The notes beneath the pieces are model-generated. The model saw nothing but the letters and a program-made list of their open reading frames with translations. It was not told the origin of the DNA and searched no databases. The position numbers and the translations under genes were made by a program. Of a DNA stretch of 64,000 nucleotides, positions 36,501 to 45,700 are shown piece by piece. Position 1 is the first letter of the stretch, and each line of letters opens with the position of its first letter. This DNA comes from a virus: IMG/VR virus record IMGVR_UViG_3300044535_000725, positions 1 through 64,000 of that record, one strand, 5' to 3'.

Positions 36501-37937
36501 ACCACACTCAGTGCTACAGGCAACATCACAGCCGCAAACTTTGTCACAGCTGGTAGACTAGACGTTGATGTTATATCAGCGATTGGCAACGTCACAGGCG
36601 GAAATCTAATAACGCCAAATACAATCAGTGGTCTAACAATATTTGCCAGTGGTACAATAAGTGCTGTGGGCAATATCACTGGTGGTAACATTATTGATCA
36701 AGGCCTGCTCTCAGTGGTTGGTAACATTGATGGCGGAAACTTGCGTACTTTAGGCTTGGTCAGCGCCGCGGGTTCAATCACTACTGGAAACACAATCAGT
36801 GCAACTGGAAATATCACTGGCGGCAACATAATTTCTAATGGTGGCATTAGTAGTTCGGGTGGAATCAGTAGCGTTGGCAACATTGTTGCACCAAACTTTA
36901 TTGGTAACATTGTTGGTAATCTAAGTGCTCCAGGCTCAAACAGTCAAGTGGTGTTTAACTTAAACGGCACTATCAGTGCTGACAGCGGGTTAACATATGA
37001 CTATGTTGCAAATGCTCTAACAGTGGGTGGCAAGATTGTCAGCACCAATGCCGCAAATATTGAATCTGCTGGTCAGTTGGTAGCAGTTGGCAATATTTTA
37101 ACCAGTTCTGGTAACATATCAGGTGGCAACATTGTGACTGGTGGTACTGTTATTGCTACTGCAAACATCACAGGTGGCAATCTTACTACTGGTGCTGAAG
37201 TTGTGGCAACTGGTAATATCATTGGCGGCAACATCAACACAGCTGGTATTGCCAGCGTTGTGGGCAACATAATTGGCGGCAATATCAATGGATTAGGGGC
37301 TGTTAGCGCAGTGGCCAACATCACAGGCGCTAACGTTAACACAGCTGGCCAAGTATCAGCAGTGGGCAATGTCACTGGTGGCAACGTTATCAGTGTAGCA
37401 CTGATTCAAGGCGCTACTCTAAGCGCAACAGGTAATGTCACAGGCGGCAACATCAACGCAAGTGGAAACATCAGCGCCACTGCCAACGTCATTGGCGGCA
37501 ACATACGCTCTGCTGGTCTAGCCAGCATAGTTGGAAATGTCATTGGTGGCAACTTAACTACAGCAGGTATTGGTAATATTGCTACATTGGAAATTACCAC
37601 TATAGCCAATATCAAAGCAACCACAGCCGCGTCAAGCACAATTACTGGCGCTCTTCAAGTGGCAGGCGGCGCAGGTGTTGTTGGCAACATTTGGGGCGGA
37701 AACGTCAACACTGCTGGACAATTGAGTGCTACTGGCAACATCACTGGTGGCAATCTAAACGCCGCGGGCTTGAGTCTAAGCGGCAACGTTGTGAGTGCAT
37801 TGAATATGACCACTGGAATAACCACAACTGGCAACATTTCTGCCAATAATATAGCCGCTACAACAGGCATAAGTATTGCTGGAAACCCAGTGTCCACAGT
37901 GGCGGATGCAACTGCATTGGCAATAGCTTTAGGATAA
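30594..37937 (+). CDS. Giant modular tail fibre protein
   Basis: This protein has 2447 residues. The N-terminus (QQIIDVGATANDGTGEPLRQ, AFDAVNNNFSQIF) is typical of fibre attachment regions in T4-like phages. Most of the rest is a repeat of about 20-22 residues around (S/T)ATGN(I/V)TGGN(L/I)NTAGLV. Inserts include several GNGSQLTGLPATY modules; a YadA-like head segment near residues 620-740 (AIGDAAG, GIGYAAG, ALGAYAG, AIGHQAG); and a domain near 1619-1716 (VQDPIIALGRGANN, DGKTRGVDMWYYDT). GLSLSGNVVS blocks recur. No chaperone or lysozyme domain is visible. This is probably the long side-fibre shaft; the number of repeats may change by recombination. Confidence 0.85.
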   Translation: MAQQIIDVGATANDGTGEPLRQAFDAVNNNFSQIFAAGPVDSNVVIANNTISINGINGNLILQANGIGNVVFNSSMRPSIDSVFNIGDANYRVNTIHSQYFVGNGSQLTGVVAAAAPYIANGTSNIAVNASNATVTIQGTSDTVVFNRFNTTFKGNLLPAANVTYNLGSATAAWKDLYLSGNTLYLNNSTITSNATAVTITNQQGGTFVLSGNGAYSGTSNAIVNGTTNMTAAASGNISATIGGTSNVLVVTPTGINVSTVSATGNVTGNYILGNGSQLTGLPATYGNANVQAYLPTYTGNLVSLTGPVTTSGNITGAYIIGNGSQLTGLPAQYSNANVQAYLPTYTGNLSGNNLSLTGIVSVTGNAIVGNITSNGAMTAAGNIVSVGGIFIGNGAGLTGVVASSNVGSAVKISNGTTELNIPAANGNIVGNISGVVGVVEISPTQVSVQGNIVASALVTGNNITALANVSAAGNVTGGNVISSALVQGTTISATGNAVAVNINASANVSAAGNIAGQYFIGNGSQLTGLPATYGNADVSTYLASGTETANIITTANISGAYFIGNGSQLTGLPATYGNAQVATFLAAFGSNTIVTTGNITGGNVNTGVITLTNGATIKNTVGNAIAIGRLAGNTAQGTYATAIGDAAGFANQGADAVALGGSAGQNSQGAYSIGIGYAAGQNSQGTQALAAGLRAGSTSQGAGAVALGAYAGLNGQGTFSVAIGHQAGNNLQANNSIILNATGAILDQTTANTFTVAPVRNDVANTAQVMFYNATSKEITYGNTISVAGNVTGGNFFTGGLIVATGNVTGGNFVTGGTVSASGNLSAIGNITGGNLSGTSITGTLTTAAQTNITSVGTLGALTVTGNIGGGNVNTVGLVSSTGNVIGGNIQTAGQVTATGNITTTANIAGGNLALTGGFNATTLSASGNVAGGNLTTTGTVSSSGNIITAGYFVGNFAGNITGNLVVPGSNTQVLYNNQGNAGAVAGMTFNTDGPNLFTVLGNIQGGNLRTAGLVSAGGNVDAGNLNTAGWVVATGNLNTLANVNGANLVASGLIFAVGNISGGNLSGTSITGTLTTAAQTNITSLGTLGSLTVTGNIGGGNLNATGLSLSGNVVSAINTVANITTTANISGGYILGNGSLLTGLPATYSNANVQAYLPTYTGNLVSLAGDVTTIANVTGGNLITGGQAIATGNITGGNLRTAGLITATGNVTGNYFIGNGSLLTGIVTTPTQLVNGTSNVSVAASGNTTVGVAGTTIATFAGTGANVTGLISATGNITGGNISTAGLVTATGNVNTTAGVLATGNVRGGNVTSADLVQGVTVSATGNVTGGNITTAGLITATGNIIGGNLNATGLSLSGNVVSALNVTSNITGGNLNTSGIVSATGNITGGNISTTGTGGNITGANVISATTLSATANVAGGNITTAGLVTAIGNIIGGNLNAAGLSLSGNVLSEINSTSNVTTTANISANYYIGNGSLLTGISAGSTYSNANVQAYLPTYTGNLVSLLGDVTTTANVNGGNLNTTGLLLVTGNIRGGNVNTVGLVSANSISANTITAALTITATQTISAVANVIGGNLTTAGQVSATANITGGNLITTGLLQTGEFNATGNAVVNGNLTVNGNIAYVNVQTLAVQDPIIALGRGANNTPLTVDDGKTRGVDMWYYDTAEKQAFVGWNDATGKLFAAANVSIANEIVTVNSYGTFVVGDIEGTSVSVTGNVTGGNLITGANIVSGNISAVGNITSGNLNATGLSLSGNVVSPLNVTGNVAGGNLLAVGLVQGQTVSAVANVIGGNINTSGLVSSVGNVIGGNINTGGIISATGNVFGNNVFATNLVQGGTLSASGNVIGGNVNGVVVSATGNVIGGNINTAGIASVVGNALVGNLTTVGLVSATGNITGGNLIATSLLQGTNLSVTGAVNTGTLTASGNINSTNILNSGFMSATGNIVSAANIISSNVTVTSGVTVGTTLSATGNITAANFVTAGRLDVDVISAIGNVTGGNLITPNTISGLTIFASGTISAVGNITGGNIIDQGLLSVVGNIDGGNLRTLGLVSAAGSITTGNTISATGNITGGNIISNGGISSSGGISSVGNIVAPNFIGNIVGNLSAPGSNSQVVFNLNGTISADSGLTYDYVANALTVGGKIVSTNAANIESAGQLVAVGNILTSSGNISGGNIVTGGTVIATANITGGNLTTGAEVVATGNIIGGNINTAGIASVVGNIIGGNINGLGAVSAVANITGANVNTAGQVSAVGNVTGGNVISVALIQGATLSATGNVTGGNINASGNISATANVIGGNIRSAGLASIVGNVIGGNLTTAGIGNIATLEITTIANIKATTAASSTITGALQVAGGAGVVGNIWGGNVNTAGQLSATGNITGGNLNAAGLSLSGNVVSALNMTTGITTTGNISANNIAATTGISIAGNPVSTVADATALAIALG

Positions 37938-37940
37938 AAA

Positions 37941-38276
37941 ATGGCAAATACTTTTACAAGAAAACTCAGCAGAGGCGTAGGAACAACAGCAACACAAGTT
38001 GGAGGATACACCGTGCAAGCCTCTACAACTGCGGTGGTAGTGGGGCTGACTATTACCAACCTTACTGGTAGTGCAATTACTGCAAACGTTTTTATAAATG
38101 ATGTCAGTATTGCCAACACCTCAATTGTGACCAATGCTCCCATCAGCTCTGGTGCAAGTTTAGTGCCAATTGGCGGTGATCAAAAAATTGTTTTGATAAC
38201 AGGCGACAAAATTTACGTACAAAGCAGTGCGGCTTCAAGTATTGACGCTATTCTGAGTATTATGGAAATTACATAA
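37941..38276 (+). CDS. Small beta-rich virion protein
   Basis: The 111-residue protein is Thr/Val/Ile-rich: KLSRGVGTTATQVGGYTV, VVVGLTITNLTGSAITANVF, KIVLITGDKIYVQS and SIDAILSIMEIT. It has the strand pattern of a small Ig-like or jelly-roll domain, as in phage decoration and fibre-adaptor proteins. It sits between two large fibre genes, four bases after the first and overlapping the second by one base, so a fibre-joint role is plausible. Confidence 0.6.
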   Translation: MANTFTRKLSRGVGTTATQVGGYTVQASTTAVVVGLTITNLTGSAITANVFINDVSIANTSIVTNAPISSGASLVPIGGDQKIVLITGDKIYVQSSAASSIDAILSIMEIT

Positions 38277-41200
38277 TGAGTTATATCGGCCTTACCCCCA
38301 ACGAACAACTGCTGAATACCAGCACACAGTTCGAAAGCGGAAACGGTTTTGTTTCCCAATACACATTGAATCGTGCGGTGGCCAGCGCCAGCGACGTTGA
38401 TGTTATTGTGGGCAATGTACCGCAAGTGCCGTTTATTGATTACGAAGCTGGCAATACTTCAATTATTTTTGTTACTTCACCGCCACTTGGTGATCAAAAC
38501 GTTGCAATTACCTATCGTGGCGGCGCTCTCAATACCCTAGATTTAACAGCCACAGTATTTGGAGCAGGCACAATTGGCAATCCCAGTGTGTACAGTGTGG
38601 CCGCAAACAATACTGGCTTGTATTGGCCAGCCCCTGGTACCTTGGCAGTCACCGTTTCGGGTGCAAATCGTGCTTTGTTTAACGCCAACGCAGTTTCAGT
38701 TAACACCACAACTGGTGGCATTACCACTGTGGGCGGTATTGGCCTTGGCGGTAACTTAAACGTTGGCAACAACATAGTAATCTACGGAAACACTGAAAGC
38801 TCAAGTGTAACAACTGGTGCGTTAAAAGTAGGTGGCGGTACTGGCATTGTGGGTAACCTCAACGTTGGCGGCGATATCACCTGCGTGGGCGACTTTACAG
38901 TTAACGGAACATTTACCACAACTGGTACTGATAGCTTGGAAGTTACAGACCCGTTTATCTTTTTGGCCAACGCCAATCCTGGCGACACATATGACACTGG
39001 TGTTGTATCACAGTTTTATGACGGAGCAGCCAATAGATACACTGGTTATTTTAGAGACATTACTGATGCCAAGTACAAACTTTTTGGCAACCTAACAGTC
39101 AAGCCAGGAACCACAGTTGATACTACTGATCCAAGTTTTAAATTCAATGACTTGGTGCTGGCAAATCTCAGCGCCACTGGAAATGTCAATGGGGCATATT
39201 TTGTGGGCAACGGAGCAGGTCTCACTGGCATCAGCTCAAATCCAACTAGAATTTTCAACACCAATACAGAAGTTACCATTCCAAGTATCAATGGCAACAT
39301 TATAAGCAACGTAAACAGTGTTACCATTGCTGTGGTCAGTTCTACTGGTTACGCAATAACTGGAAACTTAGACGTTAGTGGTGTTGGTACTATAACTGGT
39401 AACCTAAGTGCAGGCAACGTCAGCACAGCTGGCGAATTCAGTGCTACTGGCAACGTTACTGGTGCTGGCAACGTTTCGGGCGGCAACGTCATCACAGGTG
39501 GTAGAGTTATTGCTACAGGCAACGTCAGTGGCGGTAATTTAATAGCCACTACTGTGATAACTGCTGGTGGTAACATCACAGGCGGAAATATCAAAACTGG
39601 TGGTTTTGTGTCTGCCGCAGGAGACATTTATGGCGCTGTTGTTAACGCTAGTAATGTGATTGTAACTGTTGATGCTGGTGTAGGTGGTAATCTCACAACT
39701 GGTGGTACTATCAGTGCATCAGGAGATATTACCACAGCAGGTGCATTGTTTGCCACAGGCAACCTGTCAATTAGTTATCTAAATGCCACGGGTATTAGCC
39801 TGAGCGGCAACGTGGTTAGCAATATAATCAGCAATAACATAATTCAAACCGCAAGCTATGTACAGGCTGGTAACATATTCTCCACAGCCAACGTCAGTGC
39901 AGCCGGCAATGTGATGGCTGGTAACGTGCTGGCGAACAGACTGGTACAGAGTACAGATTTTATTGCTAGTGGTAATGTAACTTTTTCAGGTACAACACAA
40001 ACAATCAGTCTTGGTGAAAGCCAATCAAGTGGTGTAATCAACATTGGTGGCGCATCACAAACTGGCCAAATCACTATTGGTCAAAGCACTGCCAACCAAG
40101 CCGCAAATATTGCTACTGGTGCGGTGGCCAGCGATAGAGTCAAAACAATCAATATTGGTACCAACGGTGTTGCAAACTCTATCACCAATATCACGCTTGG
40201 CACAGACGCAGGTAACGGCAACGTAACGTTTACAGCAAACACTCTGGTGCGAATTGCCAACATAAGCGGATCTGCACTCAGTGCCGCAGGCAACATTATA
40301 GGTGGCAATTTAACAACTGGCGCACAAGTCAGTGCTGTAGGCAATGTCACAGGTGGCAATATCGTCACAGGTGGCGCAGTGCTGGCAACTGGACAAGTCA
40401 GTGCCACTGCTAACGTTGTGGGTGGTAACATTGTGACTACTGGTGCAATGAGTGCAGGTGGACTGATCAGTGCCACAGGCAACATCACCGGCGGCAATAT
40501 CAACACAGCTGGATTGGTCAGCGCCACAGGTAACGTAACTATTGGCACAGCCAACGTGTTGGCTGGTAATGCTGTTATTACTACTTTGGTTCAGGCCACA
40601 ACACTCAGCGCAACAGGCAACGTTACTGGTGGCAACTTGAATGCCGCAGGACTAAGTCTAAGTGGCAACGTTATAAGTTCATTAATCAGTGCCGCAAACG
40701 TCACAACTACTGCAAACATTCAAGGTGCATATGTACTGGGTAACGGTAGCCAACTTACAGGCATTGATGCCACAAGTATTCAGAATGGTACATCAAATGT
40801 GCGGGTGGTCAGCTCAGGCGGCAACGTTGCAATTGGCATTGGTGGTACAGCTAACGTAGCTGTGTATGCTACAACAGGTGAGTATGTAACTGGATTGATC
40901 TCGGCGTCAGGCAACATTGCTGGCGGCAACCTAATACAAGGTGGAACACGAGTTTACAAGTGGACCACATCCACTAGTGCTCCTACAAACGCTGTTCCAG
41001 GTGATAACTGGTATAATTCAAGTTCAGACAAGTTATACCTGTACATCTATGACGGTACTGGTAACCAGTGGGTTGATCAGAGTTTCCCAACCACACTTTC
41101 TAGCCTGGCAATCAACAACAACTTGACTGTGACAGGATCAGTAACAGCCGCAAGTTTTAACTTTACCAGCGGCAACATCAGTGTCAGCAACTTGTTTAAC

Positions 41201-41659
41201 TCTGGTGCCAACGGTGTTGGCAACATTGGTAACGCTACAACAACATTCAACACTGTGTTTGCCAAAGCAACCACAGCACAGTACGCTGACTTGGCAGAAA
41301 ATTATCTAGCAGATGCCAACTACGAGCCAGGTACAGTGGTGGTATTTGGCGGCAACAAAGAAATCACAGTAAGTAGTATTGATCATGACCCTCGCATAGC
41401 TGGTGTTGTTTCTACTGATCCTGCTTATTTGATGAATAGTGGACAGAAAAACGGAACACCAGTTGCTCTGGCAGGGCGTGTGCCTTGTAGAGTGCAAGGT
41501 CCTGTAAACAAAGGAGACAGATTGGTTAACGTGGCACCTGGTATTGCTGGCAAATTTGATCCTGCCAAAGCAGAGTTAGGTTGCGTGGTAGGCAAAAGTC
41601 TAGCCGATCTACTTGAAGATAAAGTGGCAACAATTGAAATAGCAGTGGGACGAACATAA
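38276..41659 (+). CDS. Tail fibre protein with autonomous C-terminal tip domain
   Basis: The 1127-residue protein starts with an adaptor-like region (MSYIGLTPNEQLLNTST, FESGNGFVSQYTLNRA). A module near residues 205-300 (VTDPFIFLANANPGD, VSQFYDGAANRYTGYFRD) corresponds to the DPII...DGK domain of the giant fibre. Then come GN(I/V)TGGN repeats. The last 190 residues contain GDNWYNSSSDKLYLYIYDG and a tip with AQYADLAENYLADANYEPGT, VVFGGNKE, RIAGVVSTDPAYLMNS and VALAGRVPCRV. That tip domain is known from many fibre proteins of T4-like aquatic phages and is duplicated in the next gene. Confidence 0.8.
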   Translation: MSYIGLTPNEQLLNTSTQFESGNGFVSQYTLNRAVASASDVDVIVGNVPQVPFIDYEAGNTSIIFVTSPPLGDQNVAITYRGGALNTLDLTATVFGAGTIGNPSVYSVAANNTGLYWPAPGTLAVTVSGANRALFNANAVSVNTTTGGITTVGGIGLGGNLNVGNNIVIYGNTESSSVTTGALKVGGGTGIVGNLNVGGDITCVGDFTVNGTFTTTGTDSLEVTDPFIFLANANPGDTYDTGVVSQFYDGAANRYTGYFRDITDAKYKLFGNLTVKPGTTVDTTDPSFKFNDLVLANLSATGNVNGAYFVGNGAGLTGISSNPTRIFNTNTEVTIPSINGNIISNVNSVTIAVVSSTGYAITGNLDVSGVGTITGNLSAGNVSTAGEFSATGNVTGAGNVSGGNVITGGRVIATGNVSGGNLIATTVITAGGNITGGNIKTGGFVSAAGDIYGAVVNASNVIVTVDAGVGGNLTTGGTISASGDITTAGALFATGNLSISYLNATGISLSGNVVSNIISNNIIQTASYVQAGNIFSTANVSAAGNVMAGNVLANRLVQSTDFIASGNVTFSGTTQTISLGESQSSGVINIGGASQTGQITIGQSTANQAANIATGAVASDRVKTINIGTNGVANSITNITLGTDAGNGNVTFTANTLVRIANISGSALSAAGNIIGGNLTTGAQVSAVGNVTGGNIVTGGAVLATGQVSATANVVGGNIVTTGAMSAGGLISATGNITGGNINTAGLVSATGNVTIGTANVLAGNAVITTLVQATTLSATGNVTGGNLNAAGLSLSGNVISSLISAANVTTTANIQGAYVLGNGSQLTGIDATSIQNGTSNVRVVSSGGNVAIGIGGTANVAVYATTGEYVTGLISASGNIAGGNLIQGGTRVYKWTTSTSAPTNAVPGDNWYNSSSDKLYLYIYDGTGNQWVDQSFPTTLSSLAINNNLTVTGSVTAASFNFTSGNISVSNLFNSGANGVGNIGNATTTFNTVFAKATTAQYADLAENYLADANYEPGTVVVFGGNKEITVSSIDHDPRIAGVVSTDPAYLMNSGQKNGTPVALAGRVPCRVQGPVNKGDRLVNVAPGIAGKFDPAKAELGCVVGKSLADLLEDKVATIEIAVGRT

Positions 41660-42354
41660 TGGCATTTCCAGTATCACCAACAAACGGACAAACCGCAACA
41701 GTCAATGGTGTGGTATACACTTATACCACTGCTCTTGGTGCCTGGACTGTGACCACCAGCAACGGTGGCGATATATCAGCTAGTACTGTTGCCAGTAGCG
41801 GTGCTATAACTGGCAGCACAACACTCAGCGTAGTGGGCAACATCACTGGCGGCAATATTGCTACTAGTGGCTCAGTAGCAGTGAATGGTCTAACAAATAC
41901 CGGTGGCAACGGCGTGGGCAATATTGGCAATGCATCTATATATTTTAACACAGTATTTGCTAAATCTACCAGCGCACAATACGCTGACTTGGCAGAATAT
42001 TATCATGCTGACGCTGACTACGAACCTGGTACTGTGGTCAGCTTTGGTGGACACAACGAAGTAACAATCAGTGCAGTATCCAGCGATGCAAAAGTGGCAG
42101 GCGTGGTATCAACCAACCCAGCGCACATAATGAATTCTGGTCAAAATTACGAAAACGGTGTAATTGTGGCCTTGGCTGGTCGAGTACCAACTAAGGTAAC
42201 TGGCCGAGTAAACAAAGGGGACATGATGGTCTCGGCTGGTAACGGTCATGCACAGGCATGTACCACTCCTGCAATAGGATCAATCCTGGGCAAGGCCCTG
42301 GAAGATTTTGATGGTGCCAACGGCGTAATTGAAGTTGTTGTTGGCAAATTATAA
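41659..42354 (+). CDS. Short fibre protein carrying a second copy of the tip domain
   Basis: The 231-residue protein has a short N-terminal part (PTNGQTATVNGVVYTYTTAL), one GNITGGN repeat, and then the same tip domain as the preceding protein: AQYADLAEYYHADADYEPGT, VVSFGGHNEV, KVAGVVSTNPAHIMNSG and VALAGRVPTKVTG. The two tips differ in many positions, so the copy is not recent. The ATG overlaps the upstream TAA by one base. Confidence 0.75.
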   Translation: MAFPVSPTNGQTATVNGVVYTYTTALGAWTVTTSNGGDISASTVASSGAITGSTTLSVVGNITGGNIATSGSVAVNGLTNTGGNGVGNIGNASIYFNTVFAKSTSAQYADLAEYYHADADYEPGTVVSFGGHNEVTISAVSSDAKVAGVVSTNPAHIMNSGQNYENGVIVALAGRVPTKVTGRVNKGDMMVSAGNGHAQACTTPAIGSILGKALEDFDGANGVIEVVVGKL

Positions 42355-42363
42355 GGAAACGAA

Positions 42364-42756
42364 ATGGCTTATTTAGGTTACACACCGCAGATTGGACAGT
42401 ATAGAAAAATGGACAACTTGACCTTTGATGGTACAACCTCCACTTTTAATATCACTATTGATGGTGTGGCATTTACCCCGCCTACATCGTATTCAATGAT
42501 GGTAAGTTTGAATTACATAGTGCTGAACCCAGGCGTGCAGTTCAGTACCACTGGAGCAACTATCAGTTTTGCTAGCCCGCCAGCCGCGCTCACTGCGTTT
42601 TTTGGATTGATTTTTGGTGATACTCTGTTTACCGGCACACCCAGTGATGCCACAGTAACTGACAGCAAAATTGCTGTGGGCACAATCAGTTACAATAAAT
42701 TCAGTAACGACACACAAGCGACGCTGACCGCTAATCAAATAATTTTTGGAGTTTAA
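42364..42756 (+). CDS. Small fibre adaptor-like protein
   Basis: The 130-residue protein begins MAYLGYTPQIGQYRKMDNLT and has SYSMMVSLNYIVLNPGVQF and SPPAALTAFFGLIFGD. It resembles the N-terminal 90 residues of the 1127-residue fibre (YIGLTPNEQLL...VAITYRGG), so it may be a free-standing copy of that adaptor domain. An AAGGAAAC ribosome binding site precedes it. Confidence 0.6.
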   Translation: MAYLGYTPQIGQYRKMDNLTFDGTTSTFNITIDGVAFTPPTSYSMMVSLNYIVLNPGVQFSTTGATISFASPPAALTAFFGLIFGDTLFTGTPSDATVTDSKIAVGTISYNKFSNDTQATLTANQIIFGV

Positions 42757-42759
42757 CAA

Positions 42760-45700
42760 ATGGCACGAGAAAGAATATACGAATACGTTTTTAGCCCTGG
42801 TACTTCAGGGCTAGGCACCATCAAGGTGCCGGGACGTTACAACCTTGCTGACTTCTTGGCCGTATACAACACAACCGATCAGATCAGCATCTACAACTTT
42901 GGTGCGCAGACACAGGGCGGTACAGTGGCCTGGAGCGGGCAAGGCGGAACCACAGATTTCCCCTATGCCTATGGCGGTGTAACAACTCTGACACTTGAAT
43001 TTGATACCAGCTTGATGGCTGCTGGAGACAAACTGGCAATTTATGTTGAAAGCCAAGAACTTATAACCAAGGCCTGGGCATTTGGTCTTGACGCAATTGG
43101 TCGCGAACGTGTGTCAAATCCACAAAGTTTGATTGACGCTGACTTTGAATATGGATTGCAAAACACCAAGTGGCAAAATGCCGCAATAACCAATCAAATT
43201 CCCAACTTTTATGAAAACATTGGTCTTGATATAAACATCCAAACCAACGGTTATGTCAGCATGTTGGCTGGTGACAATTTGATCACATCCAACATTGACA
43301 CAGCATGTAACTTGCAAAACCCTGGAACACCAGCTTGGGTGGCTGCCGATTTTGCTTTGCTAGTAAGTCAAACTGTGGGCAACACCACAGCTTTGGTCAG
43401 CAATTATCTCACAGCCAACGTTAGCAGTTCAGCTGAACGCACATTTACTGTGGCCAGCACAACTGGATTAACTGCTGGTGACAACATTATCCTTATTGGC
43501 CGTCCTGCCAGCGGCGGTACTACTCTGGCTGTGGCCAACATTACCAGCACTGCAACTACCTCAGTTAACTGTGCCAACGCCGCAGGTATTCTTGACGGCA
43601 GCTATATCATTGTTCAAACTGATACACCAAACGTGTACGAAACCATGGCAATTACCAACGTTTCTGCCAACGTGCTCACAGTGACTCGTCAAACAAACAA
43701 CACCAATGGTGCCGGCGCAAACATCACAATTGGCAATGCAATTTATCCTGTAAGCACACTAGAAGTTGCACAGGTATTTGAAGTCACAGATGGTACCACA
43801 CTGCAACTCACACGTGGTTGGTATAACATTCCAGCCGCAAACGCATTTGCCACAGGCACTGTGTTTCAGCGTTTGAGTAGCAACGTTGAGCTGGTAAACA
43901 TGAGTGCAATCAACACCGCAGTCAACGGCTCACAAACACTGACTCGTGGTCAATTTTACACCACAGCACTGACTGGTGCTGGCGTAGGATCTCCACTAAT
44001 TCGCATGACTGGTTTGTATTTTGCGTCAGGCAATGCCAACATTCCACAAGTGGCTGTAAACGCTGACGCACACGGCCTGATCGCGGGCAACTACTGTTCA
44101 ACTTTTAACACAACAAACTCCAACACTGAGGGTGTTAACTTTGTTAGCTATGCAAACGACAACAACTTTGCATTCTACCCCAAGCGTTCACCAACTCTTG
44201 CGGCAGGATATCCACTGAATCAAAATGACACCAGTGTTCGACAGGCATTTGCGTTTACTGGTGCTGACTTGGATATTGCAAGTATTGTCAGTGACGGTGC
44301 AAACCCCAGCACAATCACAGTAACAACCACCTATGCACACGGACTAAATCCAGGCACCCCAATCATGGTTAACCTGAGTTCAGGTACCAACCAAGAATAT
44401 GCTGAAGGCAGTTTCTTTGTGATCTCAGTGCCCAGCACAACCACATTCACCTACACTGCCAAGACTGGTGCTGTAGTAAGTGGCAGTTTGGCCGGAACAA
44501 TCAACATTCGCAGTAACGCAACATTCCAGCCAAGACCATTTGATGGCGGTGTTATCATGAGCGCCGGATCGCCAACTCGCGGCGCTTCCGCATTCCGTCA
44601 AACTAAAAAGTATTTTCGTTACCAATCTGGTAAAGGTATTTTGTTCTCATCAGGTACCATGTTGCAACCAACATTTGACATTGCGGCATTATCAGCTGAC
44701 GGAACAAACGTTAACAGCAATATTTCAATTACCACTGATGTTGAACATGGCTTAAATCCTGGGGCAGTAGTCACTATCTCTGGCGTTACTACTGGTGGGT
44801 ATGATGGTTCTGGGTATGTGGTAACAACAATCACGAGTGATTTGACTTTTGTGGTACAAGCACAGTATGTTCTTAGCAGTGCTAGCCCTACCCTGGGACA
44901 GCAACCGCGGGTCAACATCACTGCCTGGCACGGCGCAAGTATACGTGCTGGTATTTTTGACGACCAAAATGGCTTGTTCTGGGAAGAAGACGGCCAGTCA
45001 CTCAACGTAGTACAACGGTCAAGTACATTTCAGATTGCTGGCCTAGTGTCTGTTGGTGCAGGATCAAACTTGGTAACTGGCGATGGCACATGCCGCTTCC
45101 AGGACCAGCTCAATCAAGGTGACATTGTGGTTATAAGAGGTATGACTCACACAGTCACAAGTATTCTTGGTCAACAGCGTATGACTGTGGTTCCACCATA
45201 CCGTGGTGTTACCAACCAGACTCGTGTGAAAATGACACTGAGACTTGAACAACGTATTCGACAAGAAGATTTCAACGTTGACCCGTTGGATGGCACAGGA
45301 GTATCTGGATTCACAATTGACCCAAGCAAAATGCAGATGTTGGGGATCGAATACAGCTGGTACGGTGCTGGTTATGTGACCTACATGGTTCGTGGACAGT
45401 TTGGTGAGTTTATTCCAGCACATAAAATTACCAACAACAACCGCAACAACGAAGCATACATGCGTTCAGGTAACTTGCCTGCACGATATGAAGCTTCTAA
45501 CGACACTGCAATATCCAGTCTTAATGGTGTGTTGAGTGACAGCGACACAACAATTTATCTACGTGATGCCACAGACTACCCTGGCGCATCAGTTACATAT
45601 CCTGTGTTTTGCATGATTGAAAGTGAAATTATCAAGTACTCAGGGATAAATTACAATGCAAACACTCTGACTGGTGTTACTCGTGCGGCAACGTTCCAAC

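Noticed and set aside
31380-37860. Diversity-generating retroelement repeats (template and variable region)
   Set aside because: The repeats are evenly dispersed coding modules, and no reverse transcriptase gene is present in the window.
30594-41659. Many long open frames on the minus strand of the fibre genes, rich in LPPVMLPVAL-type sequence
   Set aside because: They mirror the reading of the repeated Gly/Asn/Thr codons on the opposite strand and have no ribosome sites or known domains.
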